Notes: generated by a model from the letters alone, not told the origin. Counted from the stretch's first letter, positions 15,238-24,137 are shown. The stretch is DNA of 64,000 nucleotides from G958296245 sp963664035 (GCA_963664035.2 OY760867.2:2976001-3040000), one strand, 5' to 3'. Program-made: numbers and translations.

Positions 15238-17454
15238 TCAGTGCTTCCTGGCACCCGCATGGCGGTAGAGCTGGTGGACGATCTCGACCGCGCTGTCTGG
15301 GATCTTGGTGTGGTCCCCGGGCCAGCCGACCCCCATCAAGGAGTACCGGAACCGACGTGGTGCGCCCTCTTTCTGGTCGGCCGCCCCTATAGTATGCCCG
15401 ATCTCGTGCAGGACGGTTCCCCGCAGATGCCAGTAGTAATACCCCGGCGTACCCCTCACATTCTGAAGATGCAGGCTCGAGTCCTTAGTCCAGAAGAACC
15501 GAGCGTCTATCTCCTTCACGTAATGGAATCCGGTGCCGGGGTTCTCCAGCCGGAGCACCACGTTGATGAGATGCGGGTCGCTGCCAATCGGCGGTGTGTG
15601 CCCGACGCAGGCGACGACCTTGCCGCACTCGTCGGGCGACGCCATGCGCATGGCGACCACCTGCTTGTCGTAGTTCAGCACGACACACGCGTCATTGGTC
15701 TTCGGGAGATCAGGCCACTCGCAGAAGTTGATGTCGGGCCAGCCCGGACTCAGGGCGTTGTCCCAGAGCCGGATCCCTTCACGCAATTCGTCCTCCATGT
15801 CTTGCGTCAGGTTATCGTTCAGCTGGTAGCCCACAGCGAAGTCAGGTTGATGAGCGCCGTCCAGCATGGCGGCATCATGCCCGTAGATGTCCAGGTCGAG
15901 CGACTTGCCGGGGCCTCCGCTCTGAGGATTGTCGAGCTTTGCCACCAGCACGTACCAGCCCGTCGGGACGGTGCGCCCGATCCGGGTTGCCAGTCCATCG
16001 GGTTCGGGATTGCTGCTGGAGCGCCCATAGTCGTGGAGCGTCCTGCGCCAGTCGCTGGAGCTCTTGCGGAGCTGGAGCGACGTGGCCCCGTCCAAGTCGG
16101 CGATCATGTGGGTGGTCGTCGAGACCAGGAACCGGAAGTGCCTGCACGCCGTGCTCCAGTTGCCGTCGTGCTCGATGGTCGTGCCCGGGCGCATCGGCGT
16201 GGTGAACTCGACCGCCTGGCAGGTGGTCGAGATGGGCGTGGGGGTGGGCGTCGGAGTGGGGGTGATGGGTTCTGCGGGCGTGACCGTGCCGGATACCCAA
16301 CCCCCACAGCCGCCAAGGTTGCAGGCCCGTACCCCAACATCGTACAAAGCCCCATTGGTCAGGTTGTTTATCGTCTTGCTGGTTTCAGTCACCGACTCCG
16401 GGTCGGGCCAGCCTGAGGCCGTGCTGAGCTTGTATCGGACCTTGTAGCTGGTCGGAGCGCCGCCAGTGGACGGAGCGCTCCAATTGGCCGTCGCGCTAGC
16501 GTTGCCCGCGGTCAGCCTCAGGTTGCGCACCGGGCCCGGCGGCGTTGGCGTGTTGGTCGACAGCGTAACCGTGCCGGATATCCAACTTCCACAGCCGCCA
16601 GCGTTGCAAGCACGCACCCCAACCTGGTACGAGGCGCCCTTGGTCAGGCCGGTGATCGTCTTGCTGGTGACGGTCACAGACCCCGCGTTCGTCCAGTTCG
16701 AGACCGTAGTGCGCTTGTACCGGACCTCATAACTGGACGCAGACCCGCCACTGGACGGAGAATCCCAACTGGCCGCCGCGCTCGTGTTGCCCGCGGTCAG
16801 CGTCAGGTTCCCTACCGAACCCGGCGGCAGGGGCGGCGTGACCGTGCCGGATACCCAACTCCCACAGCCGCCAACGTTGCAGGCCCGTACCCCAACGTTG
16901 TACGAGGCACCCTTGGTCAGGCCGGTGATCGTCTTGCTGGTGACGGTCACAGACCCCGCGCTCGTCCAGTTCGAGACCGTGGTCCGCTTGTACCGGACCT
17001 CATAACTGGACGCAGACCCGCCGCTGGACGGAGCGCTCCAACTGGCCGCCGCACCGGCGCTGCCCGCAGTCAGCGCCAGGTTGCGCACCGGTCCCGGCGG
17101 CAGGGGCGGCGTAACCGTGCCGGATATCCAACTCCCACAGCCGCCAGCGTTGCAGGCACGTATCCCAACTCTGTACGACGCACCCTTCGTAAGGCTGGTG
17201 ATCGTCTTGCTGGTGACGGTCACCGACCCCGCGCTCGTCCAGTTTGAGACCGTGGTGCGCCTGTACCGGACCTCATAACTGGACGCAGACCCGCCGCTGG
17301 ACGGAGCGCTCCAACTGGCCGCCGCGCTCCCGTTGCCCGCGGTCAGCGTCAGGTTGCGCACCAGTCCCGGCTTGGTTGGCAGAGGTGTGGTTCCCCGGAC
17401 CGTGATGGTCGTGCTGTCCAGTTGGGCATTGTCGCTACTCGCCAGCAGCCTCAC
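15238..17454 (-). CDS. Fibronectin-III / metzincin metalloprotease, C-terminal part of a frameshifted gene
   Basis: 738 residues from GTG 17454. The first 25 residues complete the beta domain begun in the upstream ORF. Four tandem fibronectin type III repeats of about 88-95 residues follow (each starting PGxVRNLxLTAG and ending GGCGSWISGTV). Then come a short TP linker, a beta region with LQLRKSSSDW and a C-terminal protease domain. The zinc motif HEIGHTIGAAD (about residues 683-693) fits HExxHxxGxxD, with Asp as third ligand as in snapalysin-like metzincins, and SLMG downstream is a candidate Met-turn. The GTG start overlaps the upstream stop, but homology shows this is the second half of one secreted protein broken by a -1 shift. 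Probably exported; substrate unknown. Confidence 0.7.
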   Translation of the reverse strand: MRLLASSDNAQLDSTTITVRGTTPLPTKPGLVRNLTLTAGNGSAAASWSAPSSGGSASSYEVRYRRTTVSNWTSAGSVTVTSKTITSLTKGASYRVGIRACNAGGCGSWISGTVTPPLPPGPVRNLALTAGSAGAAASWSAPSSGGSASSYEVRYKRTTVSNWTSAGSVTVTSKTITGLTKGASYNVGVRACNVGGCGSWVSGTVTPPLPPGSVGNLTLTAGNTSAAASWDSPSSGGSASSYEVRYKRTTVSNWTNAGSVTVTSKTITGLTKGASYQVGVRACNAGGCGSWISGTVTLSTNTPTPPGPVRNLRLTAGNASATANWSAPSTGGAPTSYKVRYKLSTASGWPDPESVTETSKTINNLTNGALYDVGVRACNLGGCGGWVSGTVTPAEPITPTPTPTPTPISTTCQAVEFTTPMRPGTTIEHDGNWSTACRHFRFLVSTTTHMIADLDGATSLQLRKSSSDWRRTLHDYGRSSSNPEPDGLATRIGRTVPTGWYVLVAKLDNPQSGGPGKSLDLDIYGHDAAMLDGAHQPDFAVGYQLNDNLTQDMEDELREGIRLWDNALSPGWPDINFCEWPDLPKTNDACVVLNYDKQVVAMRMASPDECGKVVACVGHTPPIGSDPHLINVVLRLENPGTGFHYVKEIDARFFWTKDSSLHLQNVRGTPGYYYWHLRGTVLHEIGHTIGAADQKEGAPRRFRYSLMGVGWPGDHTKIPDSAVEIVHQLYRHAGARKH
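16285..17375 (-). repeat. four tandem fibronectin-III coding repeats
   Basis: Copies of about 265-280 bp, strongly similar at DNA level. The segment around the Ser-Ser-Tyr-Glu-Val-Arg-Tyr codons is almost identical in three copies. The copy nearest the protease domain is the most diverged. Confidence 0.85.
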
Positions 17455-18467
17455 GGTGGCAGTCCCGACGAGCAGCCCTCAGCCGTGAACTTGGAATGCA
17501 CCTCGTACCCGGAATCGCTCGCCTGTGACGTGCATTTGCCTTCGACGCGAATCGGGCCGCTGATACTGAACTTTATCGCCAGGTTGCTTGGATGCACGTC
17601 GTACGCATATACCGTCGTCGTCGCACCCACGTCTATGGTGAGACTGGTAGCGGCCACCCTGCCTCGACGGGTAACCGTAGGAGTGGGCGTGGGCGTAGGA
17701 GTGGGCGTTACCGTCACCGTCGCCGTGGGTGTGGGTGTGGGTGTGGGTGTGGGTGTGGGCGTCGCGCAGCTTATCGTCGCGGACGTGTACGACCACGCGC
17801 TCCATGAGTAGCTGTACGTGGACCCGTCGCCGCGGGCGCTCACCCTGAAGTAGTAGGTCGTTCCGCACGAAAGCCCGGAGACCGTGCGGCTCGTCCCGTA
17901 CACGTAGGAGCTTACCGTGGTCCACGGGCCGGTCAGGCCGGCTCTTCGCTGCAACCAGTACCGCAATATGCCGCTGCGCGAACCCCAGCTAACCGTGATA
18001 GCGTTCTTGCCCGAGGGACTCGCCCCCACGCTCGAGGGCGCCGGCGGACTCGGCAGCGACGGCGTGGGCGTAGCGGTTGGGGGCCTCGGCGTAGGCGTGG
18101 CGGTTGGCGGTCTCGGCGTAGGCGTGGCGGTTGGCGGTCTTGGCGTGGGCGTAGCGGTGGGCGGTCTAGGCGTGGGCGTAGCGGTGGACGGCACGGGCGT
18201 ATAGCACAACCAGGGGTCAAGGTCGATGTCGCATGGCAACACCGGCGTGGCGGTAGGCCTCGGCGTGGAGGTGGGCGTAGCAGTGGGTCTCGGCGTGGGC
18301 GTGGGCGGGAAGCATATCGGCCAGTTGATGGGCTCGACAGGAGGAAAGCATATGTCGCTGGGCTTGCCCTCGTCCTCTTCCTCCTGCCCCAGCGCGGTGG
18401 CCGCGAGCAGCAGGACGACGACGCAGGAGGGCGCCGGCAGACCGACGACGATGGAGCGGTGGGACAT
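17451..18467 (-). CDS. Signal peptide, Thr-Pro-rich and fibronectin-III part of the same frameshifted gene
   Basis: 338 residues. The signal peptide is MSHRSIVVGLPAPSCVVVLLLAATALG, followed by an acidic stretch QEEEDEG. Cys-containing Pro-rich segments (ICFPPVEPINWPICFPP) and long (ATPTPRPP)n repeats follow. One fibronectin type III domain is seen (SSVGASPSGKNAITVSWGS to SYTSATISC), then a second (TP)n linker and the first 70 residues of a beta domain. The ORF ends at CSSGLPP, where the next frame continues with TATVRLLASSDNAQL. One extra G in the GGG run near 17464 would join the two ORFs into a protein of about 1075 residues. Confidence 0.7.
   Translation of the reverse strand: MSHRSIVVGLPAPSCVVVLLLAATALGQEEEDEGKPSDICFPPVEPINWPICFPPTPTPRPTATPTSTPRPTATPVLPCDIDLDPWLCYTPVPSTATPTPRPPTATPTPRPPTATPTPRPPTATPTPRPPTATPTPSLPSPPAPSSVGASPSGKNAITVSWGSRSGILRYWLQRRAGLTGPWTTVSSYVYGTSRTVSGLSCGTTYYFRVSARGDGSTYSYSWSAWSYTSATISCATPTPTPTPTPTPTATVTVTPTPTPTPTPTVTRRGRVAATSLTIDVGATTTVYAYDVHPSNLAIKFSISGPIRVEGKCTSQASDSGYEVHSKFTAEGCSSGLPP
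18061..18307 (-). repeat. 18-24-bp minisatellite encoding Thr-Pro-Arg-Pro-Pro repeats
   Basis: Five or more near-identical units of the type GGCGTGGCGGTTGGCGGTCT on the plus strand, coding for (R)PPTATPTP in the minus-strand protein. There are no unique spacers, so it is not a CRISPR. Confidence 0.8.
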
Positions 18468-18613
18468 TGCCCTACCCTTTCCACAGCTACGTCAGCACTC
18501 AGACCGGTTTCAACGCAATAGCAAGGAAAGCCGCCAAGGTCGATGCGTAATTCGTACCACGTTCGACGGCCGTTCGTCAAATCCACGAAGGCGTCACGAG
18601 GGCCTTTTCCATT

Positions 18614-18649
18614 GTTGGGAGGGCTGGTTTGAAACCAGCCCCTACGGGG
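18614..18649. repeat. palindromic repeat, copy 1 (GGGCTGGTTT core)
   Basis: The core 18621-18641 is GGGCTGGTTT-g-AAACCAGCCC, flanked by GGGA on one side and CTACGGGG on the other. A second copy in the opposite orientation lies at 37515-37548 with a GGGCGGGTTT core. Confidence 0.75.
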
Positions 18650-18699
18650 TGATGTGGCGCTGAACGTGGAGATGGTGGATTGGGTCCCTCGGCGGGCGC

Positions 18700-18729
18700 T
18701 TGACTCGCTTCGGGGGAGGCTATGATAAT
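18700..18729 (+). promoter_or_regulatory. candidate promoter of the transglutaminase / channel / SecA gene run
   Basis: TTGACT (18700-18705), an 18-nt spacer and GATAAT (18724-18729). TATGAT at 18721 with a 15-nt spacer is an alternative. Confidence 0.4.
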
Positions 18730-18882
18730 CCGCGCATCCTGCGGATGGCCGTCTCGGCCCGCTTCGGGTCACCCGGCATGGCGTAACGGAGGAGCGGAGT
18801 TGCCGAGGATGAAGCCGACGCCGGAGCCGATGGGCGAGCGGGCTGGACCCGGCCGGCGAGACGCGGCGGATAGGACTCCAGG

Positions 18883-20259
18883 GTGAGCGGCACGCCGAAC
18901 GTCCTGCTCCAGGTCACGGACGAGGTGACGACGAGGCGCTACGCCGTGCGCATCGACCCGGGGGAGCAGGGGCTGCCGGCCTCCGCGCTGCTGGAGCGGT
19001 ACCTGAAGCGCCCGGACCTCGCCCGGCTGCGGCGCGAGAGGCGTATCACGGCGGCCTCCGTGGAGACGCTGGCGTCGCTGCAGGACCTGGTGTACGGCTG
19101 CACGGACGAGGGCGCGCTCACGGAGCCGATACCGGGCGTGCAGCTCTTCCAGGGCGGGCGCCCGCTCGACGCGGGAGACGCGCCGCGCGCCGAGCCGGCG
19201 TGGGTGTCCGGCTCCCCCGCGCTGGTCATGGACGTCGTCATAGACCGTACCAACGTTAGCTACGGCAGGAACTGGACGGGGTTCAACCGCCGCAGGTGGG
19301 ACGCGTGCGCCGGGCTGTACTCGGACTTCGTGGAGGGGTGCCTGGAGGAGCATCGCGGCGGCGCGGCGCGGGACGGGGCCGAGGCGGACGAGCTCGCGCT
19401 GCTGGAGGCGCTGGCTCGGAGGATATGGGAGTCCGACTTCGAGAGCTACTCGCGGTTCACCGGCGCGAAGTGGGTCTACAAGACGGGCGACGAGACGGTG
19501 CGCAACGTCATCGGCGGCCGCGGGGGCATCTGCTCGGAGAAGGTGCAAGCCCTCAAGTTCCTCACCGACCGCTACGGGTTGAAGTCCGAGTACGTGATCG
19601 CCGGCGCCAACGTGCCGGACCCCGTGCCGGAAAGCAGGCTCCGCGAGCTGCTGACCACCTTCGACTTCAGGTTCGCCAAGCGGCAGATGCGCTACTGGCA
19701 GCACACCGCCCTGCTCTACCGTGTCGGCGGCAGCCCCGTGCTGGTGGACGCGACGAATGGCAACATACCCTTCCTGTTCATCCGGGGCGCGGAGGCCGAA
19801 CGGCTACTCGGCTACTCGGACAAGCCGCCGGTGAGGGTCCGAATGGCAATACACGAGGAGGAGTTCTACTACCACAGGGTCTCGCAGGACATACCCGAAA
19901 TGCTCTTCTTCGCGATGGAGGGGTGGGTCCCGTACGTGGACCTTGTCCAGGTATTCGACAACGAGCTTGGGCTGTACATATCCAGGGACTTCATGGTCAC
20001 GGCGGTCGTGTACAGGGACGACGCGGCGTATGGGGAGCTACGGGGCGAGTACGCCCGGGTGTGCGGCGACGCGGGCGTGGAGTGCTCGGTCTCCCAGGAG
20101 TGGACGCTCGATACGCCGCTGGGACGGCGATTCGCGGAGACGGAGACGGACGCGGCGGCGAAGGCGCTCGCGTCCAGGGACCACCTCCTGGAGCGGTACG
20201 ACGACTGCCATGGCCCGGGACACGACGCAGGGCTGGTCGTGATCTCGCTGCGGCGGTAG
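18883..20259 (+). CDS. Transglutaminase-like cysteine protein
   Basis: 458 residues from GTG 18883. The central domain has the transglutaminase-like Cys-His-Asp arrangement: GGRGGICSEKVQALKFL with Cys217, YWQHTALLYRV with His274 and PVLVDATNG with Asp289. Such domains can act as proteases, amidases or amide-forming enzymes. The N-terminal 130 residues (LLQVTDEVTTRRYAVRIDPGEQGLPASALL) are not recognised. The C-terminal 130 residues contain an acidic, aromatic region (YISRDFMVTAVVYRDDAAYGELRGEYARVC). No signal peptide. It is first in a same-strand run with a ligase-like protein, a potassium channel, an adenylate-forming ligase and an acetyltransferase. The reaction is unknown. Confidence 0.65.
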   Translation: MSGTPNVLLQVTDEVTTRRYAVRIDPGEQGLPASALLERYLKRPDLARLRRERRITAASVETLASLQDLVYGCTDEGALTEPIPGVQLFQGGRPLDAGDAPRAEPAWVSGSPALVMDVVIDRTNVSYGRNWTGFNRRRWDACAGLYSDFVEGCLEEHRGGAARDGAEADELALLEALARRIWESDFESYSRFTGAKWVYKTGDETVRNVIGGRGGICSEKVQALKFLTDRYGLKSEYVIAGANVPDPVPESRLRELLTTFDFRFAKRQMRYWQHTALLYRVGGSPVLVDATNGNIPFLFIRGAEAERLLGYSDKPPVRVRMAIHEEEFYYHRVSQDIPEMLFFAMEGWVPYVDLVQVFDNELGLYISRDFMVTAVVYRDDAAYGELRGEYARVCGDAGVECSVSQEWTLDTPLGRRFAETETDAAAKALASRDHLLERYDDCHGPGHDAGLVVISLRR

Positions 20260-20270
20260 GGCGCGGCGTC

Positions 20271-21101
20271 GTGGCTACCTCCGTCTACAGGACCCCGGAC
20301 AACGTGGTGGAGCTGCTGGACGGGGCGCTCGGCGCGGCGCTGAAGACGCGGTTCTACCGCTCCATGCTGGGAGAGCGTCGGGGCGTAGGGTCTCTGCGGG
20401 ACTTCGAGGGCCTGCCCGTCACGCCCATAGCGGAGCTGCGCCGCCAGGCCCTGGCCGACGTGGTGGCCGAGCCGGACCGGGTGGGCTGGATATTCGGTCG
20501 GCGCCGGGGACGGAGGCGGGGGGAGGTAGCGGTGGCGGAGGGGGCGGAAGAGACGGCGCTGCGCTACTCCGTGTTCCGCGACGCGCTCAAGGACGCGCTG
20601 CCAGCGCGGCGCGGACGGAACGGGGTTGCGCTGGCGACGCCCGATCGCAGGTACTTCGCCGCCGAGGTCGCCACGATGCTGGGCTACGCCGGGGTCGCTA
20701 CCCACGTCGTCACGGACCGCGGCGATGGCCGCGCCGCCGCCATGCTGCGGTCGATGCGGCCGGACGTGCTGGCGATGCTCGCCGGGGACGCCGGCGGCGA
20801 GGGGCTGCCGCCGCCGGGGGAGTTGTGGGTCACTGTACGGGGTGCGGGCGCGAGGCCAACCGGCACGGCGCCGCGGCTGGACGTATACATGGTGGACGAG
20901 CTCGGGTTGCTGGGCCACTCCACCGACGGGCGGCGTTGGACGACATATAATGACCTGTACTACTATGAGCTATCGCGCCGTGGGCGGCTGGTGGTGACGG
21001 CGCTTCGGAGCCGCGCCTTCCCGCTGCTCAGGATCGAGACGGAGGACGAGGTGAGGCTTCCCGACGGCCGCTGCCTCGAGATCGCGCGGCTGGTAGACTG
21101 A
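20271..21101 (+). CDS. Partial PaaK/LuxE-like protein (degenerate or N-terminal-only ligase)
   Basis: 276 residues from GTG 20271, 11 nt after the upstream stop. The N-terminus (ALKTRFYRSMLGERRGVGSLRDFEGLPVTPIAELRRQAL) resembles the start of phenylacetate-CoA-ligase-like adenylating enzymes. The adenylation signature (SSGTTG) and the C-terminal lysine domain are absent. The later part (FAAEVATMLGYAGVATHVVTD) keeps the spacing of that fold. The C-terminal 60 residues (YMVDELGLLGHSTDG ... LLRIETEDEVRLPDGRCLEIARL) look like the ligase tail. It may be a non-catalytic partner of the ligase at 22208. The assignment rests on pattern only. Confidence 0.5.
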   Translation: MATSVYRTPDNVVELLDGALGAALKTRFYRSMLGERRGVGSLRDFEGLPVTPIAELRRQALADVVAEPDRVGWIFGRRRGRRRGEVAVAEGAEETALRYSVFRDALKDALPARRGRNGVALATPDRRYFAAEVATMLGYAGVATHVVTDRGDGRAAAMLRSMRPDVLAMLAGDAGGEGLPPPGELWVTVRGAGARPTGTAPRLDVYMVDELGLLGHSTDGRRWTTYNDLYYYELSRRGRLVVTALRSRAFPLLRIETEDEVRLPDGRCLEIARLVD

Positions 21102-21128
21102 GGAGACGGCAGCGGCAAGGCGGGAGCG

Positions 21129-22211
21129 ATGTACCACGCGCTGAGCAGGATCATAAGGAAGCTGAGGCGCCAGAGACGGCTCGGCGCCGTATTCCTGGTT
21201 GCCGTACTGTTATCCAGCCTCGCCGGCAATACGGTCGTCTTCTATACCTTCGACAGGATGGCCCACGACCCGCCTCTCACGCTGTGGGACAGCGTCTGGT
21301 ACAGCATCATCTCCGTCACCACCATAGGGTACGGCGACTTTTCGGCGGAGACGGCCGCGGCGCGGCTGGGGACGCTGGTATTCATCATATTCATCGGGCT
21401 GGCGGCGTTCACGACCTCCGTCGGCATCGTAGTCGAGTGGATAGTGGACCTGAGACAGAAGGAGCGAACAGGCATGGGCAGAGCCACGTCCAAGGGTCAC
21501 CTGATCATCGTCAACTTCCCGAACGAGTCCCGGGTACGGCAGATCGTGGACGAGTTCTGCATCGACCGCCGCCACAAGGGGCTGGAGGTGGTGATCGTCT
21601 CGAACGAGATAGAGCACCTGCCGTTCGAGGTTAACCACGTCTCGTTCATCCGGGGGTCGCCGCTGGAGCAGGACTCCTACGAGCGGGCGGACATCGCCCA
21701 CGCGAGACAGGCGATCATATTGAGCACGAGCTACGACGACCCGCGAAGCGACAGCCTCGTGGCGTCCGCGGCCTTCGTGGCGCACCGGATAAACCCGGAC
21801 CTCAGCATCGTCGCGGAGGTGCTGGACCCGAAGCATGACGTGCTGTTCGACCTGACGTCCGACGTGTCGCTGGTGTACACCCTGAAGATGGCGAACAACA
21901 TGCTGGTGCAGGAGGCGCAGGACCCAGGCGTCCACTCGCTGGCCCAGGCGATCACGAGCAACGAGATGGAGGGCACGCTGGCCAGCACGGTGGTGGCCGC
22001 GCCCCCGCCCGGGATGTCCTACGTGGACGCCGCCAAGGCGCTGCTGGACCACGACGTGAACCTCGTGGGGGTGGTGCGGGACGGCTCGGTGATCGCCAGC
22101 ATGGTCGGGCAGTCGATGACGGGAGGCGACCGCCTCGTCTACATCAGCAAGTCGCAGATCGGATGGAGCGAGATAGGGCCCATGCTGGCGGCGCCCCAAG
22201 GGGGCCGATGA
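21129..22211 (+). CDS. RCK-domain potassium channel (MthK/Kch-like)
   Basis: 360 residues. Two transmembrane helices (about 19-41 and 77-105) flank a pore with the selectivity filter TTIGYGD (64-70). The cytoplasmic part starts with GHLIIVNFPNESRVRQIVDEF, a RCK/TrkA-N Rossmann fold, and ends with a TrkA-C-like segment (PPPGMSYVDAAKALLDHDVNLVGVVRDG). In such channels the RCK ring opens the pore on binding Ca2+ or nucleotides. The glycine motif of the Rossmann fold is changed to NFPNES, so the usual NAD-binding GxGxxG is missing. The stop overlaps the next start as ATGA, so channel and ligase are translationally coupled, which is unusual. Confidence 0.9.
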   Translation: MYHALSRIIRKLRRQRRLGAVFLVAVLLSSLAGNTVVFYTFDRMAHDPPLTLWDSVWYSIISVTTIGYGDFSAETAAARLGTLVFIIFIGLAAFTTSVGIVVEWIVDLRQKERTGMGRATSKGHLIIVNFPNESRVRQIVDEFCIDRRHKGLEVVIVSNEIEHLPFEVNHVSFIRGSPLEQDSYERADIAHARQAIILSTSYDDPRSDSLVASAAFVAHRINPDLSIVAEVLDPKHDVLFDLTSDVSLVYTLKMANNMLVQEAQDPGVHSLAQAITSNEMEGTLASTVVAAPPPGMSYVDAAKALLDHDVNLVGVVRDGSVIASMVGQSMTGGDRLVYISKSQIGWSEIGPMLAAPQGGR

Positions 22212-23509
22212 GCGCCGGCGCTCCGGGGTCGACCCGCCAGCGCGGCCCGTCCTTCCTGGGTAGCGTGGACGGCCCGGCGCGGCGGGCCCTGGGCAGCGCC
22301 CTGGAGCGCGCCCGGTCGGACTTCGAACTGTACAGGGCGCGTTTCCGCGAGGCGGGGCTGGCCGAGCAGGCCCCCCTGGGCGCGGAGCCGCTGGAGGCGC
22401 TGCGGCGGCTTCCCACCCTCGACGCCGGCGACCTGCCGGCGCTGTTCCGCCAGGGCCTCGAGGCGAACCGGGAGATCATCGACCTGGAGGCGTCGTCGGG
22501 CACGACCGGCGTGAGGAAGCGCCGGCCCATCACCTACGACGACGCGCGGCTCGAGGCGCGGCTGCTGGAGAGGGCGTTCGAGATGTGCGGCGTAACCCCG
22601 GTCGACAGGGTGGCCTGCCTCGACACCGGGCCGCTCACGCTCATGGCGTCCTTCACGGAGGCGCTGGACGACCTGGGGGCAGCCGAGGCGTACGCGTTCA
22701 CCGTCAGCCCCGACTCCGAGGCGGCGGTGGAGGTTCTGGCGGCGTTGGACCCCACGGTCGTCATGACGGTGCCGTCGGTGCTGGAGCGCGTGCTCGCGGC
22801 CCTGCTGCGGCGGCTGGACGGCGGGCGCATGGGGTTGCGGGCGATGGTGTACGCGGGGGAGCCCCTGGCGGCGGCCGCGCGGGCCGCGCTGGAGGCCGCG
22901 GGGGTGGAGGTCTTCTCCTACTACGGCTCGTCCGAGACGTCTACGCTGGGGATGGAGTGCCGCTCGCATCGAGGCGTCCACCTCTTCACGAACGCGTCGA
23001 TCGTAGAGTGCGCCCCCGGCGCCGGCGGCGTCGCGCCGGAGATCGTGGTAACGACGCTGTACCAGCAGGGGCTTCCACTGGTACGCTACCCGCTCAGGGA
23101 CCGGGTGAAGATCATGGGCGGCGCCTGCCCCTGCGGGCTGCCCTACCCCAGGGTAGAGGTGCTGGGGCGCTCCGACGACTCCGTGTCGGTGCTGGGCGTG
23201 AAGCTGGGCTACCGCTCCATACGCGAGGCCGCGTACGCGGGGCTGCCCGCGCCGGGGCCGATGGAGGCTATCCTGACAGGCGCGTCCGGCGAGACGGAGA
23301 CCCTCGTGTTGCGGCTGCCTGACGAGATGGAAGGCCACGAGAAGAAGATCAGGGAGTCCCTGCTCGTACACGAGCCGGACGTCGCCTTCTTGGTAGGCGC
23401 CGGGTTCATGGGACTCCGCATAGAGTTCGCGGACGAGGGCCTATGGCCCGTCTCCAGGAAGGCGCGCATTGCCGACGAACGCAACGCTGACGGTGGAGCT
23501 GGTCTCTAA
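22208..23509 (+). CDS. Adenylate-forming ligase of the PaaK/LuxE type
   Basis: 433 residues. The phosphate-binding loop is SSGTTGVRKRR (about residues 97-107), the acyl-adenylate motif is SYYGSSETSTLG (about 237-248) and the ribose-binding Asp lies in LVRYPLRDRVKI (about 290). CPCGLPYPRVEVLGRSDD is a typical PaaK block. These enzymes activate carboxylic acids as AMP esters and transfer them to CoA or a protein thiol. The N-terminus (FELYRARFREAGL) parallels the protein at 20271. It begins by ATGA overlap with the channel and ends inside the next gene. The substrate is not evident. Confidence 0.8.
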   Translation: MSAGAPGSTRQRGPSFLGSVDGPARRALGSALERARSDFELYRARFREAGLAEQAPLGAEPLEALRRLPTLDAGDLPALFRQGLEANREIIDLEASSGTTGVRKRRPITYDDARLEARLLERAFEMCGVTPVDRVACLDTGPLTLMASFTEALDDLGAAEAYAFTVSPDSEAAVEVLAALDPTVVMTVPSVLERVLAALLRRLDGGRMGLRAMVYAGEPLAAAARAALEAAGVEVFSYYGSSETSTLGMECRSHRGVHLFTNASIVECAPGAGGVAPEIVVTTLYQQGLPLVRYPLRDRVKIMGGACPCGLPYPRVEVLGRSDDSVSVLGVKLGYRSIREAAYAGLPAPGPMEAILTGASGETETLVLRLPDEMEGHEKKIRESLLVHEPDVAFLVGAGFMGLRIEFADEGLWPVSRKARIADERNADGGAGL

Positions 23510-24137
23510 CCCGGGCCCCTGCCTGGTGAAGGCGGTCCACTGCCTGTTGGAGGACGAGATGGCGCCCGGCCTGGTGGAGGACCTGCCGTCCCTCGTCGAG
23601 ACGCTCTCGCCCGCCGCGGGCGGCGCCGTTCCCCTGCTGGTGTGCGCGTCGGAGGGTCCGTCCCCGCGGGGCGCGGTGGTGGGTTCGTACCTGCCGGCCG
23701 TCAACGTCGGCGCGGTGCTCTACAGCGCGGTCGCCGGGCCGCGGCGCGGCCAGGGGATATACAGGTCGATGCGCAGGCGGCTGATCGAGGCTTTCGATTG
23801 CGAGGCGGCGAAGCGCGGGGCCGGCGGCGTGGAGTACGTCGTCTCGGAACAGCGGCCTGGGAGCGGGCTGCTCAGCGCATACGTGGGCCGATGGGGCGCG
23901 CACGAGGCCGCGCTCGACTACGAGCAGCCGCAGGTCCAGGGGCTGGAGCGGACGCCGCTGAGGCTCGTCTTCCTGCCCGTGGGCGCGGCCGGGCCTCCGT
24001 CGGGGAGCTTCGCGCTCCGGGTCGCGCGCGAGATGTACAGGCGCGTCTACCGGATAGACGACCCGGATGGCAACGAAAGCTTCCGCCGCATAGTACAATC
24101 GTCGAGAGCGAGGAACCGGGACGGTCTCGGACCATGA
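23469..24137 (+). CDS. GNAT-like acetyltransferase
   Basis: 222 residues from TTG 23469, overlapping the ligase gene by 41 nt. VLYSAVAGPRRGQGIYRSMRRRLIE (about residues 79-103) is a GNAT motif A with RGQGIY in place of RGxGxG/A. ISEQ-like and YVGRWGAHEAALDY segments follow, where GNATs place the C-terminal strand. The acyl donor and acceptor are unknown. It is the last gene before the SecA-like gene. A later in-frame GTG at 23493 is an alternative start and would reduce the overlap. Confidence 0.65.
   Translation: MPTNATLTVELVSNPGPCLVKAVHCLLEDEMAPGLVEDLPSLVETLSPAAGGAVPLLVCASEGPSPRGAVVGSYLPAVNVGAVLYSAVAGPRRGQGIYRSMRRRLIEAFDCEAAKRGAGGVEYVVSEQRPGSGLLSAYVGRWGAHEAALDYEQPQVQGLERTPLRLVFLPVGAAGPPSGSFALRVAREMYRRVYRIDDPDGNESFRRIVQSSRARNRDGLGP

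Larger units (their letters stand above)
18468..18882. other. 415-nt divergent intergenic region
   Basis: Between the secreted protease gene (minus) and the transglutaminase-like gene (plus). It holds a palindromic repeat at 18614-18649 and a candidate plus-strand promoter at 18700-18729, leaving about 150 nt of leader. No convincing RNA gene or ORF was seen in the leader. Confidence 0.5.

Noticed and set aside
17451..17454. Programmed -1 frameshift between the two parts of the protease gene
   Set aside because: No slippery heptamer of the X-XXY-YYZ type was seen at the junction; a one-base loss in a G run explains it more simply.
13600..18307. Periodic G/T-rich repeats that could be taken for a CRISPR array
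   Set aside because: Units abut or vary gradually with no unique spacers, and they encode Thr-Pro linkers in frame on the minus strand.
18720..18917. Small minus-strand ORF (65 codons) in the gap before the transglutaminase-like gene
   Set aside because: No ribosome site, no family pattern, and it crosses the start of the plus-strand gene.
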